A stretch of 64,000 nucleotides of DNA from Azospirillum ramasamyi (GTDB lineage Bacteria; Pseudomonadota; Alphaproteobacteria; Azospirillales; Azospirillaceae), in the NCBI RefSeq assembly GCF_003233655.1, contig NZ_CP029829.1, positions 1,498,978-1,562,977 of the forward strand. Direction: 5' to 3'. Positions 1 to 9,457 of the stretch are shown in pieces; position 1 is the first letter of the stretch; each line of letters starts with the position of its first letter. The position numbers were made by a program, and so were the translations under genes. The notes beneath the pieces were generated by a model. It did no database searches and was not told the DNA's origin. It saw only the letters and a program-made list of their open reading frames with translations.

Positions 1-114
1 GCCCAGCAGGAACCCGAAGGGCACCGCACCCGCCACGATGGGCAGGCAATGGACGACACCCGCAGCGAACTCCTGTCGGGAGGATGCCGGTGTGATGATG
101 CTTTCCGTGCTCAT
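1..114 (-). CDS. azlC: AzlC family branched-chain amino acid exporter subunit, N-terminal part
   Basis: Only the first 38 codons lie in the window; the gene continues past position 1. The ATG is at 112-114. After a short polar leader (MSTESIITPASS) comes a hydrophobic stretch ending VAGAVPFGFLLG, which matches the start of AzlC proteins, the large subunit of the AzlCD export system for branched-chain amino acids. An AraC-type regulator lies 33 bp upstream on the same strand, a common azlCD arrangement. The family call rests on this short stretch plus context. Confidence 0.7.
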   Translation of the reverse strand, partial: MSTESIITPASSRQEFAAGVVHCLPIVAGAVPFGFLLG

Positions 115-147
115 ATGCGTGCTGTTTGCTTGCTCATGGGCGGCAGG

Positions 148-1032
148 CTAGGCGGCCGCGGCCTGCGCGTCTTGGACGGGATTGCTGCCGCGCCGGTACT
201 GGCCCGGCGAGACACCGACCCGCCCCTTGAACACCCGGTTGAAATGCGCCTGGTCGCAGAAGCCGCAGGCCAGCGCCACGTCGGCCAGGGGGAGGAATCC
301 GGCGAGAAGCCGCTTGGCGAGGGCGACCCGCCGGTCGGTCAGATAGCCGTGCGGCGTCGTCCCCACCGCCTTGCGGAAGACGCGCAGCAGATGGAAGCGG
401 CTGAGCCCCGCCGCCGCCGCCAGATCGGCCAGTTCCACCGGGCTGTCGAGGTTGGCGTCCAGGTATTCACGCGCCCGGCGGACCGCCGCCGGCTCCTGCC
501 CCGCCTCGCGCGGGCGGGCGCTCAGGTCGCCATGGCGCAGGGCCAGGGCGGTGAAGGCGCGCAGCGCGTCGGTGTCCGTGCTCAGCGGTTCGCGTTGCGG
601 CCCCTCCAGCCCATGGTGCAGGCCGCGCAGGGCCTGGAACAGCTCCGGGTCGTCCAGTTCGGTGGCGGCGAAATGCGGCAGGGCGGGACGGCCGAGCGCG
701 TCGGCCATCGCCTGCCCGAACAGGGCGACCGACGGATAGAACATGCGGTAGGCATAGCCGTCCTCCGCCGGCCGGCCGTCATGCAGAACCTCCGGGTCGA
801 GCACCACCACCTGCCCGGCCCGCGCCGCCCGCTCGGTCCCGCGGCAGCGGTAAAGCTCGGTCCCGGCGGTGATGACGCCGACCACATAGGTTTCATGCGT
901 GTGGGGCGCGTAGGCGTGGCGCTGGAAGCGGGCGTTCAGGCATTCCATGCCGTCGAAGCGCGACTCGCGCCACAGCCGCGCGAAATCGCCGCCGGCGGCC
1001 GGAGTTCGAGTCAATGCGGAGTGCTGGTCCAT
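148..1032 (-). CDS. AraC family transcriptional regulator
   Basis: 294 aa. Residues about 15-160 form a cupin-like ligand-binding domain of the AraC_binding type (HAYAPHTHETYVVGVI). The C-terminal 100 residues carry two helix-turn-helix motifs (ELADLAAAAGLSRFHLLRVFRKAVG and LADVALACGFCDQAHFNRVFK) typical of AraC/XylS DNA-binding domains. It lies 33 bp upstream of azlC on the same strand, so it is probably co-transcribed with the transporter and regulates it, likely in response to an amino acid or related compound. The effector is not visible from sequence. Confidence 0.9.
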   Translation of the reverse strand: MDQHSALTRTPAAGGDFARLWRESRFDGMECLNARFQRHAYAPHTHETYVVGVITAGTELYRCRGTERAARAGQVVVLDPEVLHDGRPAEDGYAYRMFYPSVALFGQAMADALGRPALPHFAATELDDPELFQALRGLHHGLEGPQREPLSTDTDALRAFTALALRHGDLSARPREAGQEPAAVRRAREYLDANLDSPVELADLAAAAGLSRFHLLRVFRKAVGTTPHGYLTDRRVALAKRLLAGFLPLADVALACGFCDQAHFNRVFKGRVGVSPGQYRRGSNPVQDAQAAAA

Positions 1033-1110
1033 AGGGCAGTCTAACAGGCGGGCCTGGCGGTCGTCTTGAACAGGATTGCGGGGAAAGGGTCGCCGGGACG
1101 GGATCCCGGC

Positions 1111-2661
1111 CTATCTCACGCGCCGGCCGACGGCATGTTCCGCCGCATCGCCGGAATGACCGGGGAATGGAACGCCATGCCCGGGCTGGTGACTGTCATG
1201 GACGAGGCAGGCATCGGCGATCAGCGGCCACAGGTGGGAGCGGAGAAAGCGCTGGTCCTGCCAACGGTCGGCCTCCACCGAGGCGAAGCGTTCGATCAGC
1301 GGTTCCAGCGGCGGCAGCAGCCCGGCGATCCCGCCCCACATGCCGGCCAGCATCAGTTCGCTGTGCAGCGGGTGGTCGCGCATGACGTGGAAGGGCTTGC
1401 CCGAAGCGATCCACGCCTCCACCGCCGCCCGCTCGCGCGGGCCGACCCGCGAATCGCAATCGCGGCAGACGAAGCGCCGGACGGTCGGATCGTCGGAAGG
1501 CAGGAAGCGCCAATAGAGACCGTTGACCGGGCCGCTGCCGGGCGGCATGGCCACCCTCTCCGCCCCCAGCCCGTCCAACTCCGCCAGAATCTCCGGCGGC
1601 ACGCTGTCGTCGTGGTAGATCCGGCAGGTCCAGCCGGGATAGACCGACCGCACCAGCCGGGCATTCTCCACCGCACCGCGGCGGTAGAGGTCGGCCGTCC
1701 CCCACAGGCTGAAGGCCACCACGTCGCGGATGCGTCCTTCCGGGGCGGCCGGGCGGTCGCGAAGCGGCGGCAGGGCGAGCGCCGCGCCTTCCCGCACCGC
1801 GATCCGCCTTTTCATCGTGAGCAGCCTGTCAACCTGGGCCAGTGCCTCCGCCTCCCGATAGGACTGGAAGAGAAGGATGGCGAAGTTCTCGTGCGCCTCG
1901 AGAAAATCGGGCGCCAGCGCCACCGCCCGGCCCAGAATGGCCGCGGCCCGCTCCAGCGCCGCCAGTTCAAGGCCCGCCGCCTGCCGCATCAGGATGCCCA
2001 GGTTGAAGACCGCCCCGACATGGTCGGGCTGCAGCGCCAGCGACTGCCGGTAGCGGGCCGGAGCATCGTCCGCCCGTCCGGCGCGGGAAAGGGCGTTGCC
2101 GAGTTGGAACAGCCGCTCCGCCGTCGGCGGTTCCACGTCGATCAGGCGCGACAGGTCGGCGGCGGCCGCCTCCGCCCGGCCCTGTTCCAGGTGGTGGATG
2201 CCGCGCAACTCCAGAAGCAGGGCAAGGCGATGCCGCGTCTCGCCGTCCTGCGGGTCGAGCGTCAGCGCCCGGCCCAGCGTGTCTATGGCGGCGTCGGTGC
2301 CGCCCGTCATCTGCGCCGCGACGCCGAGAAGGGCCATGGCCGCGGCGTCGTCGGGCCGCAGGGCGGCGGCGCGGCGCTGGCCGGCCATGGCTTGCGCCGG
2401 CAGCCCGAGCGCCTGATGGACCTTGGCGAGGTCGCGGTGGTAATCGGCGATTCCCGGCTGGGCGCGTACCGCTGCGGCGATCCGCTGCGCGGCGTCCTCC
2501 AGGCGGCCGGTCTGCGCCAGCAGCATACCCAGCAGATGGGACGCGGCATGGGTTCCGGGAGCGGCGTCGAGGATGCGGCCATAGAGGATTTCCGCCTCCC
2601 GCAGCCGCCCGGCCCCGTGGTGGTCGAGGGCGACCCGCAAGGCTTCCTGAACCGAGGCCAT
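1111..2661 (-). CDS. TPR-repeat protein with C-terminal glycosyltransferase-like domain
   Basis: 516 aa from the ATG at 2659-2661, chosen because GGGGAG lies 4 nt upstream; an in-frame ATG at 2679 is possible. Residues about 5-290 are tandem tetratricopeptide repeats (for example AAHRI/ALTLDPQDGETRHRLALLL). The last 200 residues look like a glycosyltransferase domain: a beta strand VVAFSLWG, then IYHDD, then RFVCRDCDSRVGPRE, where DCD is a DxD-like metal/nucleotide-sugar motif. TPR-linked transferases often glycosylate surface polymers or proteins. The acceptor is unknown. Iterated TATAAT-like boxes lie upstream. Confidence 0.7.
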   Translation of the reverse strand: MASVQEALRVALDHHGAGRLREAEILYGRILDAAPGTHAASHLLGMLLAQTGRLEDAAQRIAAAVRAQPGIADYHRDLAKVHQALGLPAQAMAGQRRAAALRPDDAAAMALLGVAAQMTGGTDAAIDTLGRALTLDPQDGETRHRLALLLELRGIHHLEQGRAEAAAADLSRLIDVEPPTAERLFQLGNALSRAGRADDAPARYRQSLALQPDHVGAVFNLGILMRQAAGLELAALERAAAILGRAVALAPDFLEAHENFAILLFQSYREAEALAQVDRLLTMKRRIAVREGAALALPPLRDRPAAPEGRIRDVVAFSLWGTADLYRRGAVENARLVRSVYPGWTCRIYHDDSVPPEILAELDGLGAERVAMPPGSGPVNGLYWRFLPSDDPTVRRFVCRDCDSRVGPRERAAVEAWIASGKPFHVMRDHPLHSELMLAGMWGGIAGLLPPLEPLIERFASVEADRWQDQRFLRSHLWPLIADACLVHDSHQPGHGVPFPGHSGDAAEHAVGRRVR

Positions 2662-2734
2662 GGCACTCCCCAAACTCATCTCGGACACCGACGGGCGAAG
2701 CCAGCCGATAGCATGACGGCCGGCGCGCCGCACA

Positions 2735-2785
2735 TTGTTATACAGCGTTATACGGCTACAGCATTATACGGCCGTGATTATACGA
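2735..2785 (-). promoter_or_regulatory. Cluster of four GTATAA repeats upstream of the TPR/glycosyltransferase gene
   Basis: TTATAC occurs at 2738, 2748, 2764 and 2778 on the + strand, so on the minus strand GTATAA appears four times, two of them within perfect TATAAT -10 boxes. ACGGCCGT is also repeated between them. The AT-rich cluster sits between the end of the SNF2 gene and the start of the downstream minus-strand gene. It could be a set of overlapping promoters or an operator array. Confidence 0.45.
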
Positions 2786-2807
2786 CGGCCGTATGCCGTG
2801 CCGACGC

Positions 2808-5800
2808 CTACTCCTCGTCCCCGTCGCCGTCGCCGAGCAGATAGTCGATGTCGCCGCCGTCGAGCGCGCTGACCAGCCCCTTGCCCTCGATGGTGGCGGC
2901 GGAGAGGCTGCCCTTGCGGCGCTGGAGGTCGAGGATGCGCTCCTCCACCGTGTTGGCGGCGATCAGCTTGTAGACGAAGACCGGCTTGTCCTGGCCGATG
3001 CGGTAGGCACGGTCGGTCGCCTGATCCTCGGCGGCGGGGTTCCACCAGGGATCGTAATGGATCACCGTGTCGGCGGCGGTCAGGTTCAGGCCGCGGCCGC
3101 CGGCCTTCAGGCTGATCAGGAAGACCGGAACCTCGCGGTTCTGGAAGCGGTTCACCGGCTCGGCGCGGTCCAGCGTGCGGCCGGTCAGCTCGACATAGGG
3201 GATGGCGGCCTTCTCCAGCTCCAGCTTGATCAGGTCGAGCATGGTGGTGAACTGCGAGAAGATCAGGATGCGCCGGCCTTCCGGCACCATCTCCCTCACC
3301 ATCTCGGTCAGGGCGGCGAGCTTGGCGCTCTGGCGCGACTTGCCCCCGGCGCCCCCCAGGGATTTCAGCAGGCGCGGATCGCAGCAGACCTGACGCAGCT
3401 TCAGCAGCGCGTCGATCACCGCGATGGCGTTCTGGCCCAGCCCCTTGCCGCTGGCGGCCAGCGCCGCGCGCACCGTCTCGTTCACCGACAGGCGGATGGT
3501 CTCGTACAGGTCGCGCTGGTCGCGGTCGAGGTCGATGCGCACCACCACCTCGGTCTTGGGCGGCAGCTCCTTCGCCACCGCCTCCTTGGTGCGGCGGAGC
3601 AGGAAGGGGCGGATGCGGCGCATCAGCAGGTTGGCGCGGGTGTTGTCGCCGCGCTTCTCGATGGGCACGCGGTAACGCTTGCCGAAATCCTTGCGGTCGC
3701 CCAGCAGCCCCGGCATCAGGAAGGCGAACTGGCTCCACAGCTCGCCCAGATTGTTCTCCACCGGCGTGCCGGACAGGCAGAGCCGGTGCCGCGCAGGCAG
3801 CGCCGCCACCGCGCGGGTCGCCTTGCCGTCGGGGTTCTTGATCGCCTGCGCCTCGTCCAGCACGATCATGTGCCAGGTCAGCCGTTTCAGGAGATCGACG
3901 TCGCGCGCCACCACGCCATAGGTGGTGACGACGATGTGGGCGCGGTCGATGTCGGCCAGCTTGCCGTGGCGGTCGACGCCATGCAGCACCACCACCCGCA
4001 GATGCGGGGTGAAGCGTTCCGATTCCGCCACCCAGTTGGGCACGAGGCTGGTCGGCACCACCACCATGCAGGGCTCGGTCAGCCGCCCCTCATGCTCCTC
4101 CATCGCGATGTGGGCCAGTGTCTGGGCGGTCTTGCCCAGCCCCATGTCATCGGCCAGGATGCCGGCGACGTTGTTGGCGCGCAGGCTCTGCATCCAGGCG
4201 AGGCCGGCACGCTGGTAGTCGCGCAGCTCCCCCTTGAAGCCCGGCGGCGGGGTCATGTCGCCCGGCATCTCGTCGGCGCGCAGGCGCTGGAGATAGCCGT
4301 CGATCTGCGCCGTCTCGTCGCCGCGCCGGGCGATCAGGTCGTCGATGTCCAGCAGGGAGTCGGCCTCGGCCAGCGGCACCTTCAGCCGGTCGCCGCTGCT
4401 GCGCCCGCTGTCCAGCATCGCCTCCAGCACGCTGAGCAGCCGCTCGATCCGCTCGGCCGGCAGGGCCAGGACGTTGCCGTCGTCCAGCACGATATGGGCG
4501 CGGCCGTCGATGACGCGGGTGGTCGACAGGCCGCCCTTCTCCACCAGCCGGGCCAGGATGGGCAGCAGCGGCTGGCGCTCGCCGTCGATCTCGACGCCGA
4601 CGTCCAGGTCGAACCAGCCGTCGCCGGCATCCCTCACCGCGACCTCGACCTCGGCCCCCGGCTCGATCACCTTGGTGCCGAAATCGGCGCCGACCTCCAT
4701 GACCCACCCGGCCTTGGTCAGGGCCGGCACCTCCGTGGTGAGGAAATGCTGCCAGCGCTCCTCCACGTCGCGGCCGGTCAGCCAGTGGACGCGCGAGCCG
4801 CGGGCGTTCAGCGCGCCCTTCGGCGGCTCGATCCGCGCCTGGGCGAAGCCGAGGCCGGACAGCCGGTCCAGCGCCGCCTGTTCGTCGGCCTTGTCGCGGC
4901 GGACGAAGGTGACGTCGCCGAAGTCGTCCTCGTAGCGGGCGAACTGGCGCTGGTCGTCGGGCTCGATCTCCACCGGGCGGCCGGCTTCGCCATAGTCGAA
5001 GGACAGGCGCAGCACGTCGACCAGCCCGTCGGCCGGGGTGACCACGCGGCCCAGCCGCGCGATGATGCGCGGCGACCGCTCGACGATGGCGGCGGCGTCG
5101 GCGGCTCCGCTGCGCACGCCGGGAATGCCGCTGTCGCGGAAGCTGGAACCCGGCATCGCCGGCGGCGGGCTGATGCGCGGCATCGATGCCGCCCCCGGCT
5201 TCGCGGGCGCGCTGCGCGACGGGCCGAACAGGCGGGACGGCGTCGCTTTGGACGGAACCGGCGGCGGGACGGGAGCGGGCGGCACCGGCTTGGCCTTCGG
5301 CACCTCCACCACCTGGAGATCGACCGGGAAGACGGTGCCGGTGGCGCTGTCCACGCACCAATAGGACTGGCCCTTCACCAGAACGCTGCGTTCGGGCAGG
5401 CCGGTCGGGCGCAGCTTGCGGGTGGCCGGATCGCGGAAGGCGCGGACGGTGCGGCCCGGCGCCTCGGCCAGCGGGGTGCCGTCGCGCCAGCGCAGCCGCC
5501 CGGTGGAGAGCAGGCGGCGCAGCAGGCGGTCGACCGCCTCCCCCCGGCTCTTGGCGACGGGCGTGCGCTCGGTCCCGCCGCCGCCGAGCAGCCGGGCGAT
5601 GGCTCGGTCGGCGTCGCCGTCGAGCGAGCGCGGCGCCTTGGCCAGAACGTCGCGCGGGGTGGCGGGGCTGGTGTCGGCCGATCCCTCCGCCACGAACTCC
5701 GCCAGGATGTAGCAGGCGACGTCGCCCTGCCCCGGCTCCAGGGTCCAGCGCAGGCTGCGCACCGGTTCCGGTTTCGGCGGGGCCGGCGGAGGCGGAGGAG

Positions 5801-6359
5801 GCGCGATGCCGCGGATCGGCGGCGGCACGGGCGGGCGGACCAGCGACAGCGGAGGTTTCGGCGCGGCGGGTGCGGCAGGCGCCGGTTGGGCAAGCGCCGG
5901 GGGCGCGGCCGCCGGCTTCGGCTGCGGGACCGGCGAGTGGCCTGCCGGCGCGGCTGCCGGGATGGGAGGGGGCGGCGGGGGCGGCGCCAGCGGCGCCTTG
6001 ACGTCGGCGACGTCGAACAGGGAGGCGCGGCGCCATTCCGGACGGCTTTCCAGCGCCAGCATCGCCGCCGCGGCCATATGCGCGCAGGCATTGCGGCCGC
6101 AGCTGCAGGTCCGCTCCAGCACGACGCTGCGCTTGCCCTGCACCGGGGTCACCGTCACCGTCAGGCGACGGCCGAGGTCGCTGACCTCCGCCTCGATCCG
6201 GTCGCCGCCGGGCGGTCCCAGCGTCGCCGCGCCGGTCATCATCAGCGTGCGGCCGCGCTGCAGCGTCTTGGCATCGAAGACGCGCGTCAGGTCCTCCTGG
6301 GAGAAGGGGACGGCGGCGCCCCCCGAAGGGCCACGCGGCAAGGCATCGAAAAGCGACAT
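2808..6359 (-). CDS. SWIM zinc finger plus SNF2 family helicase/ATPase
   Basis: 1183 aa from ATG 6357-6359 (MSLFDALPRG); an upstream ATG at 6434 is less likely. A SWIM zinc finger lies near residue 85 (CSCGRNACAH). A Pro/Ala-rich low-complexity linker follows to about residue 260. The C-terminal half is a SNF2 motor: Walker A DDMGLGKTAQT, motif II VLDEAQAIKN, motif III LSGTPVENN, and a helicase-C lobe with QFTTMLDLI and DRAYRIGQ. The architecture matches bacterial HepA/RapA-like SNF2 proteins that translocate on duplex DNA and remodel protein-DNA complexes. The exact partner is unknown. Confidence 0.92.
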   Translation of the reverse strand: MSLFDALPRGPSGGAAVPFSQEDLTRVFDAKTLQRGRTLMMTGAATLGPPGGDRIEAEVSDLGRRLTVTVTPVQGKRSVVLERTCSCGRNACAHMAAAAMLALESRPEWRRASLFDVADVKAPLAPPPPPPPIPAAAPAGHSPVPQPKPAAAPPALAQPAPAAPAAPKPPLSLVRPPVPPPIRGIAPPPPPPAPPKPEPVRSLRWTLEPGQGDVACYILAEFVAEGSADTSPATPRDVLAKAPRSLDGDADRAIARLLGGGGTERTPVAKSRGEAVDRLLRRLLSTGRLRWRDGTPLAEAPGRTVRAFRDPATRKLRPTGLPERSVLVKGQSYWCVDSATGTVFPVDLQVVEVPKAKPVPPAPVPPPVPSKATPSRLFGPSRSAPAKPGAASMPRISPPPAMPGSSFRDSGIPGVRSGAADAAAIVERSPRIIARLGRVVTPADGLVDVLRLSFDYGEAGRPVEIEPDDQRQFARYEDDFGDVTFVRRDKADEQAALDRLSGLGFAQARIEPPKGALNARGSRVHWLTGRDVEERWQHFLTTEVPALTKAGWVMEVGADFGTKVIEPGAEVEVAVRDAGDGWFDLDVGVEIDGERQPLLPILARLVEKGGLSTTRVIDGRAHIVLDDGNVLALPAERIERLLSVLEAMLDSGRSSGDRLKVPLAEADSLLDIDDLIARRGDETAQIDGYLQRLRADEMPGDMTPPPGFKGELRDYQRAGLAWMQSLRANNVAGILADDMGLGKTAQTLAHIAMEEHEGRLTEPCMVVVPTSLVPNWVAESERFTPHLRVVVLHGVDRHGKLADIDRAHIVVTTYGVVARDVDLLKRLTWHMIVLDEAQAIKNPDGKATRAVAALPARHRLCLSGTPVENNLGELWSQFAFLMPGLLGDRKDFGKRYRVPIEKRGDNTRANLLMRRIRPFLLRRTKEAVAKELPPKTEVVVRIDLDRDQRDLYETIRLSVNETVRAALAASGKGLGQNAIAVIDALLKLRQVCCDPRLLKSLGGAGGKSRQSAKLAALTEMVREMVPEGRRILIFSQFTTMLDLIKLELEKAAIPYVELTGRTLDRAEPVNRFQNREVPVFLISLKAGGRGLNLTAADTVIHYDPWWNPAAEDQATDRAYRIGQDKPVFVYKLIAANTVEERILDLQRRKGSLSAATIEGKGLVSALDGGDIDYLLGDGDGDEE

Positions 6360-6547
6360 GCGGTGCGGAAGGAACCTGTCCGGAACGGAACGGAAACGGG
6401 GCGTCGGTATAGGATCTTGCGCCGCGGGGCGCAAGCCCCTGGCTCACGCTTGCAGGGGCGTCGGGCTTCCGGGGACTCGAAGCTCCGGGTCACGCGCGAC
6501 CGCCCGTCATACCACAGGACGCGGCCGGCTTCATCCCGATTGGTCGC

Positions 6548-7228
6548 TTATCCGCGGGCACCCGGAAAGACGCGGCCGGCCAGATCGCACAGCCCGGCGC
6601 CGCTGCCGAAATGCCGGGCCACGCGGCGGATGGTTCCCTCGATGAAGGACGGGTCGCCGGCATGGACCAGCAGGGCGAGCCCGAGCGCCAGCGCCGCCAG
6701 CAGCCAGGGCGAGACGCGCAGGCGCGGCGCCCCGTCCTTCCGGCTGGTCCACAGGAACAGCAGCACCGACGATCCGCCGATCAGCAGACCGGCCACTACC
6801 TCCGCCCCCGAATGGGCCGACACCGCGACACGGGATGCGCCGATGGCCAGCACCAGCGCCGCCGCCGCCAGCGGCAGGCCGATCCTGAGCCGGAGGGAAG
6901 CGGCGTCACGCGCCGCCAGGGCCGCCACAGACCCGTAGAAGACGGCGGCGAAGGCCGCGTGCCCGCTGGGGCTGACGAAGCGGTCGCCGGCGAACAGCGA
7001 GGGGAACAGCGGAAAATCCGGCAGGCCGCAGCCATGCCCCACCAGCTTCAGCACCACCATGGCGCCAAGGCAGAGCGACAGCGCCAGCAGCCATCGCAGC
7101 GCCAGCGGCGCCGAATGGTGCCGCCAGAGGGCAGTGGCGTAGAGCGCGGAAAGCGGGACGAGAAGGCTGCTGCTGCCCAGATGGGTGATGGCGCCGCTGG
7201 CGGTGGCGAACATCGGAACCCCGTGCAT
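6548..7228 (-). CDS. PAP2 family membrane phosphatase
   Basis: 226 aa with about six hydrophobic segments. The phosphatase signature is present: KLVGHGCGLPDFPLF (motif 1 region), PSGHAAF (motif 2) and SRVAVSAHSGAEV (motif 3). Such enzymes dephosphorylate lipids such as undecaprenyl diphosphate, phosphatidic acid or lipid A at the membrane. The usual Asp of motif 3 (SRxxxxxHxxxD) appears as Glu here. The nearest gene upstream is the response regulator operon, and no tight operon is apparent. Confidence 0.8.
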   Translation of the reverse strand: MHGVPMFATASGAITHLGSSSLLVPLSALYATALWRHHSAPLALRWLLALSLCLGAMVVLKLVGHGCGLPDFPLFPSLFAGDRFVSPSGHAAFAAVFYGSVAALAARDAASLRLRIGLPLAAAALVLAIGASRVAVSAHSGAEVVAGLLIGGSSVLLFLWTSRKDGAPRLRVSPWLLAALALGLALLVHAGDPSFIEGTIRRVARHFGSGAGLCDLAGRVFPGARG

Positions 7229-7316
7229 GATGGTGGAGGCGGCGGAGGAAGCGACGGCTCTGCCAGATGGTGCGGCGCGGCAAGAACGGCAAGGGCCGGG
7301 AGCCTCCGCCCCCGCC

Positions 7317-8711
7317 CTACCCCTCCACCTTATCGGCGCGGGCGTCGGCGATGACGCAGTTGCGGCCCGACCGCTTCGCCTCGTACAGCGCCTCGTCGGC
7401 GCGGCGGATCAGACCCTCGGCCGTGTCGCCCAGCCGGCCGCCGATGGAGATGCCGATGGAGACGGTCACGTTGATCTCGCCGCGGTCGGCCGACACCGTG
7501 AAGGGAGTGTCGGCGATGCGCGAGCGCAGGCGCTCGGCGACGATCAGCGCGGCCTCCCCGTCGGTGTCCGGCAGGATGACCACGAACTCCTCGCCGCCCA
7601 GCCGGGCGACGAGATCGAAAGTGCGCAGGTTGCGGCTGGCGCGCGCCGACACCTCGCGCAGCACCTCGTCGCCGATGGCGTGGCCGTAAGTGTCGTTGAC
7701 GACCTTGAAGTGGTCGATGTCGAACATCAGCACCGACACCGGCTTGTGGCTGTCGATGGCGCGTTCCAGCAGCCGCGGCAGATGGGCGTTGACGTAGCGG
7801 CGGTTGAAGACGCCGGTCAGGCTGTCGGTCAGCGCCATCGACAGGCTCTGCTCGTAATTGGAGCGCAGCCGTTCCTGATAGCGCTTGCGCCGGATCTGGG
7901 TGCGGGCGCGGGCCAGCAGCTCGTTCCGGTCGACCGGCTTGACCACATAGTCGTTGGCGCCGAGCTCCAGGCCCTTCGCCACCTGCCCCAGATCGCCCTC
8001 GTCCACCATCAGCAGGATCGGCACCTGCCTCGTCCGCTCATGCGAGCGCAGCTGCGAGCAGAGCCGCAGCCCGTCCTCGTTCAGCAGGGTCAGGCTGATC
8101 ACCACGAGGTCCAGCTCGCTGCCCAGCGCGCGTTCCAGCGCCTTGGCGCAGGTGTCGGCCGACATCACCGTGTTGTGGTCGCGCCGCAGGGTCTCCGTCA
8201 CCTTCTCCAGGTCGAGCATGGAATCCTCCAGCACCAGCACGGTGGCGTGCTCGAAGGATTCGCTCAGCAAGGTGCCGCTGCGCTCGATGACGCCGAACTG
8301 GCCGGAGGTGCTTTCGCGCAGCCGCCATTCGTCCATCATCATCTTGAGGCGGACCAGGGAGCGCACGCGCGCGAACAGCGCGATGTCGTTCACCGGCTTG
8401 GTCAGGAAATCGTCGGCCCCGGCCTCCAGCCCGCGCACCCGGTCGGCGATGTCGGACAGCGCCGTCACCATCACGACGGGGATGTGCATGGTGGCGGGAT
8501 CGGAGCGAATCTTCTCGCAAACCTCGAACCCGTCCATGCCCGGCATCATCACGTCCAGCAGGACGATGTCCGGCGATTCCCGCCGCACCATCTCCAGCGC
8601 GTCCGGCCCGTTGTACGCCGTCAGCACATTGAAGTACTCGCGCGTCAGCTTCGCCGCGAGCAGCTTCACATTAGGCAGAACGTCATCGACGACAAGGACA
8701 CGCGCGGACAT
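7317..8711 (-). CDS. pleD: Response regulator diguanylate cyclase, PleD type (REC-REC-GGDEF)
   Basis: 464 aa. The first receiver domain (residues about 1-125) has VVDDVLP and the phospho-acceptor in LLDVMMPGMDGFEV. A second, adaptor-like receiver spans about 150-275. The GGDEF domain (about 290-455) has GGEEF, and RTFD five residues ahead forms an inhibitory RxxD site. It makes cyclic-di-GMP on phosphorylation and, by homology to Caulobacter PleD, acts in cell-cycle or motile/sessile control. It lies 42 bp downstream of divK on the same strand, the conserved alphaproteobacterial order. Confidence 0.95.
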   Translation of the reverse strand: MSARVLVVDDVLPNVKLLAAKLTREYFNVLTAYNGPDALEMVRRESPDIVLLDVMMPGMDGFEVCEKIRSDPATMHIPVVMVTALSDIADRVRGLEAGADDFLTKPVNDIALFARVRSLVRLKMMMDEWRLRESTSGQFGVIERSGTLLSESFEHATVLVLEDSMLDLEKVTETLRRDHNTVMSADTCAKALERALGSELDLVVISLTLLNEDGLRLCSQLRSHERTRQVPILLMVDEGDLGQVAKGLELGANDYVVKPVDRNELLARARTQIRRKRYQERLRSNYEQSLSMALTDSLTGVFNRRYVNAHLPRLLERAIDSHKPVSVLMFDIDHFKVVNDTYGHAIGDEVLREVSARASRNLRTFDLVARLGGEEFVVILPDTDGEAALIVAERLRSRIADTPFTVSADRGEINVTVSIGISIGGRLGDTAEGLIRRADEALYEAKRSGRNCVIADARADKVEG

Positions 8712-8753
8712 CGGAAGGCAAATTCCTGCAGAATTGCTACAGAGAAAACCGAC

Positions 8754-9161
8754 TTACCCAAGAAACTTCTTGACGGTTTCAAGGAACTTCACAACTGAAA
8801 TGGGCTTCGCCACATAATCCTCGCAGCCGCCTTGACGGATCTTTTCCTCGTCTCCCTTCATTGCGAAGGCGGTGACGGCCACTACGGGGATGGATTTCAG
8901 CTCCGGATCGTCCTTGATCCAGCGGGTGACCTCCAGCCCCGACACCTCGGGCAGTTGGATATCCATCAGGATCAGGTCGGGATGGTGCTGGCGGGCCAGC
9001 CGCATCGCATCCATGCCGTCGCGGGTCTGCAGCGTCCCGTAGCCATGCGCTTCGAGCAGGTCATGAAAGAGCTTCATGTTCAGCTCGTTGTCCTCGACGA
9101 TGAGGACGGTCTTCGTCGGCTGACCACCGGCCAAAGTTGGACCGCCCGGATCCGCTGACAT
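8754..9161 (-). CDS. divK: Single-domain response regulator DivK
   Basis: 135 aa from ATG 9159-9161, which has GGGGAGG just upstream; a longer frame reaching 9245 lacks support. It is a lone receiver domain: [16 protein letters not shown] at the N-terminus, acceptor Asp in [13 protein letters not shown], Thr in [12 protein letters not shown] and Lys in DYVAKPIS. DivK is a phospho-signal relay for cell-cycle kinases (DivJ/PleC/DivL) in alphaproteobacteria. It heads a two-gene operon with pleD. Confidence 0.93.
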   Translation of the reverse strand: MSADPGGPTLAGGQPTKTVLIVEDNELNMKLFHDLLEAHGYGTLQTRDGMDAMRLARQHHPDLILMDIQLPEVSGLEVTRWIKDDPELKSIPVVAVTAFAMKGDEEKIRQGGCEDYVAKPISVVKFLETVKKFLG

Positions 9162-9379
9162 GCATCCTCCCCTGGGTCTGGCCCACGCCTTCACATCGTT
9201 CGATACCCGTTCGAGCCCGCCATTCGACCGGCGGGCGGCGGGCAACCGTGCGCCATCGCACTCCGGTATACCCCCTTTCTGATTAGGTCGCGACGGTTAA
9301 ATAGTCGTTACCCGACCAATGGACGCCCTCCTCCGGCATGGTCCATCGTCCTGTCCGGACAGGAAAATATCCGGATATG

Positions 9380-9412
9380 AAAAACCGCCCGCGTCGGGCG
9401 CGGGCGGTTTTG
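9380..9412 (-). terminator. Rho-independent terminator after the GGDEF gene
   Basis: A strong GC-rich hairpin (CCGCCCGCG / CGCGGGCGG, loop about 4 nt) flanked by A and T runs lies 46 bp past the stop of the diguanylate cyclase on the minus strand. The flanking A/T tracts make it potentially bidirectional. Confidence 0.85.
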
Positions 9413-9457
9413 TGCGGGCGATCATGAGGTGGGTGATGGTGGAACGAGTGCCGCGTC

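Noticed and set aside
5800..6000. Low-complexity repeats in the SNF2 gene as a DNA repeat element
   Set aside because: They encode a Pro/Ala linker in frame and vary from unit to unit.
2793..6938. A 1381-codon + strand open frame opposite the SNF2 gene
   Set aside because: It mirrors the minus-strand SNF2 gene, has no domain signature, and is rich in Arg/Ala/Gly as expected for antisense frames in GC-rich DNA.
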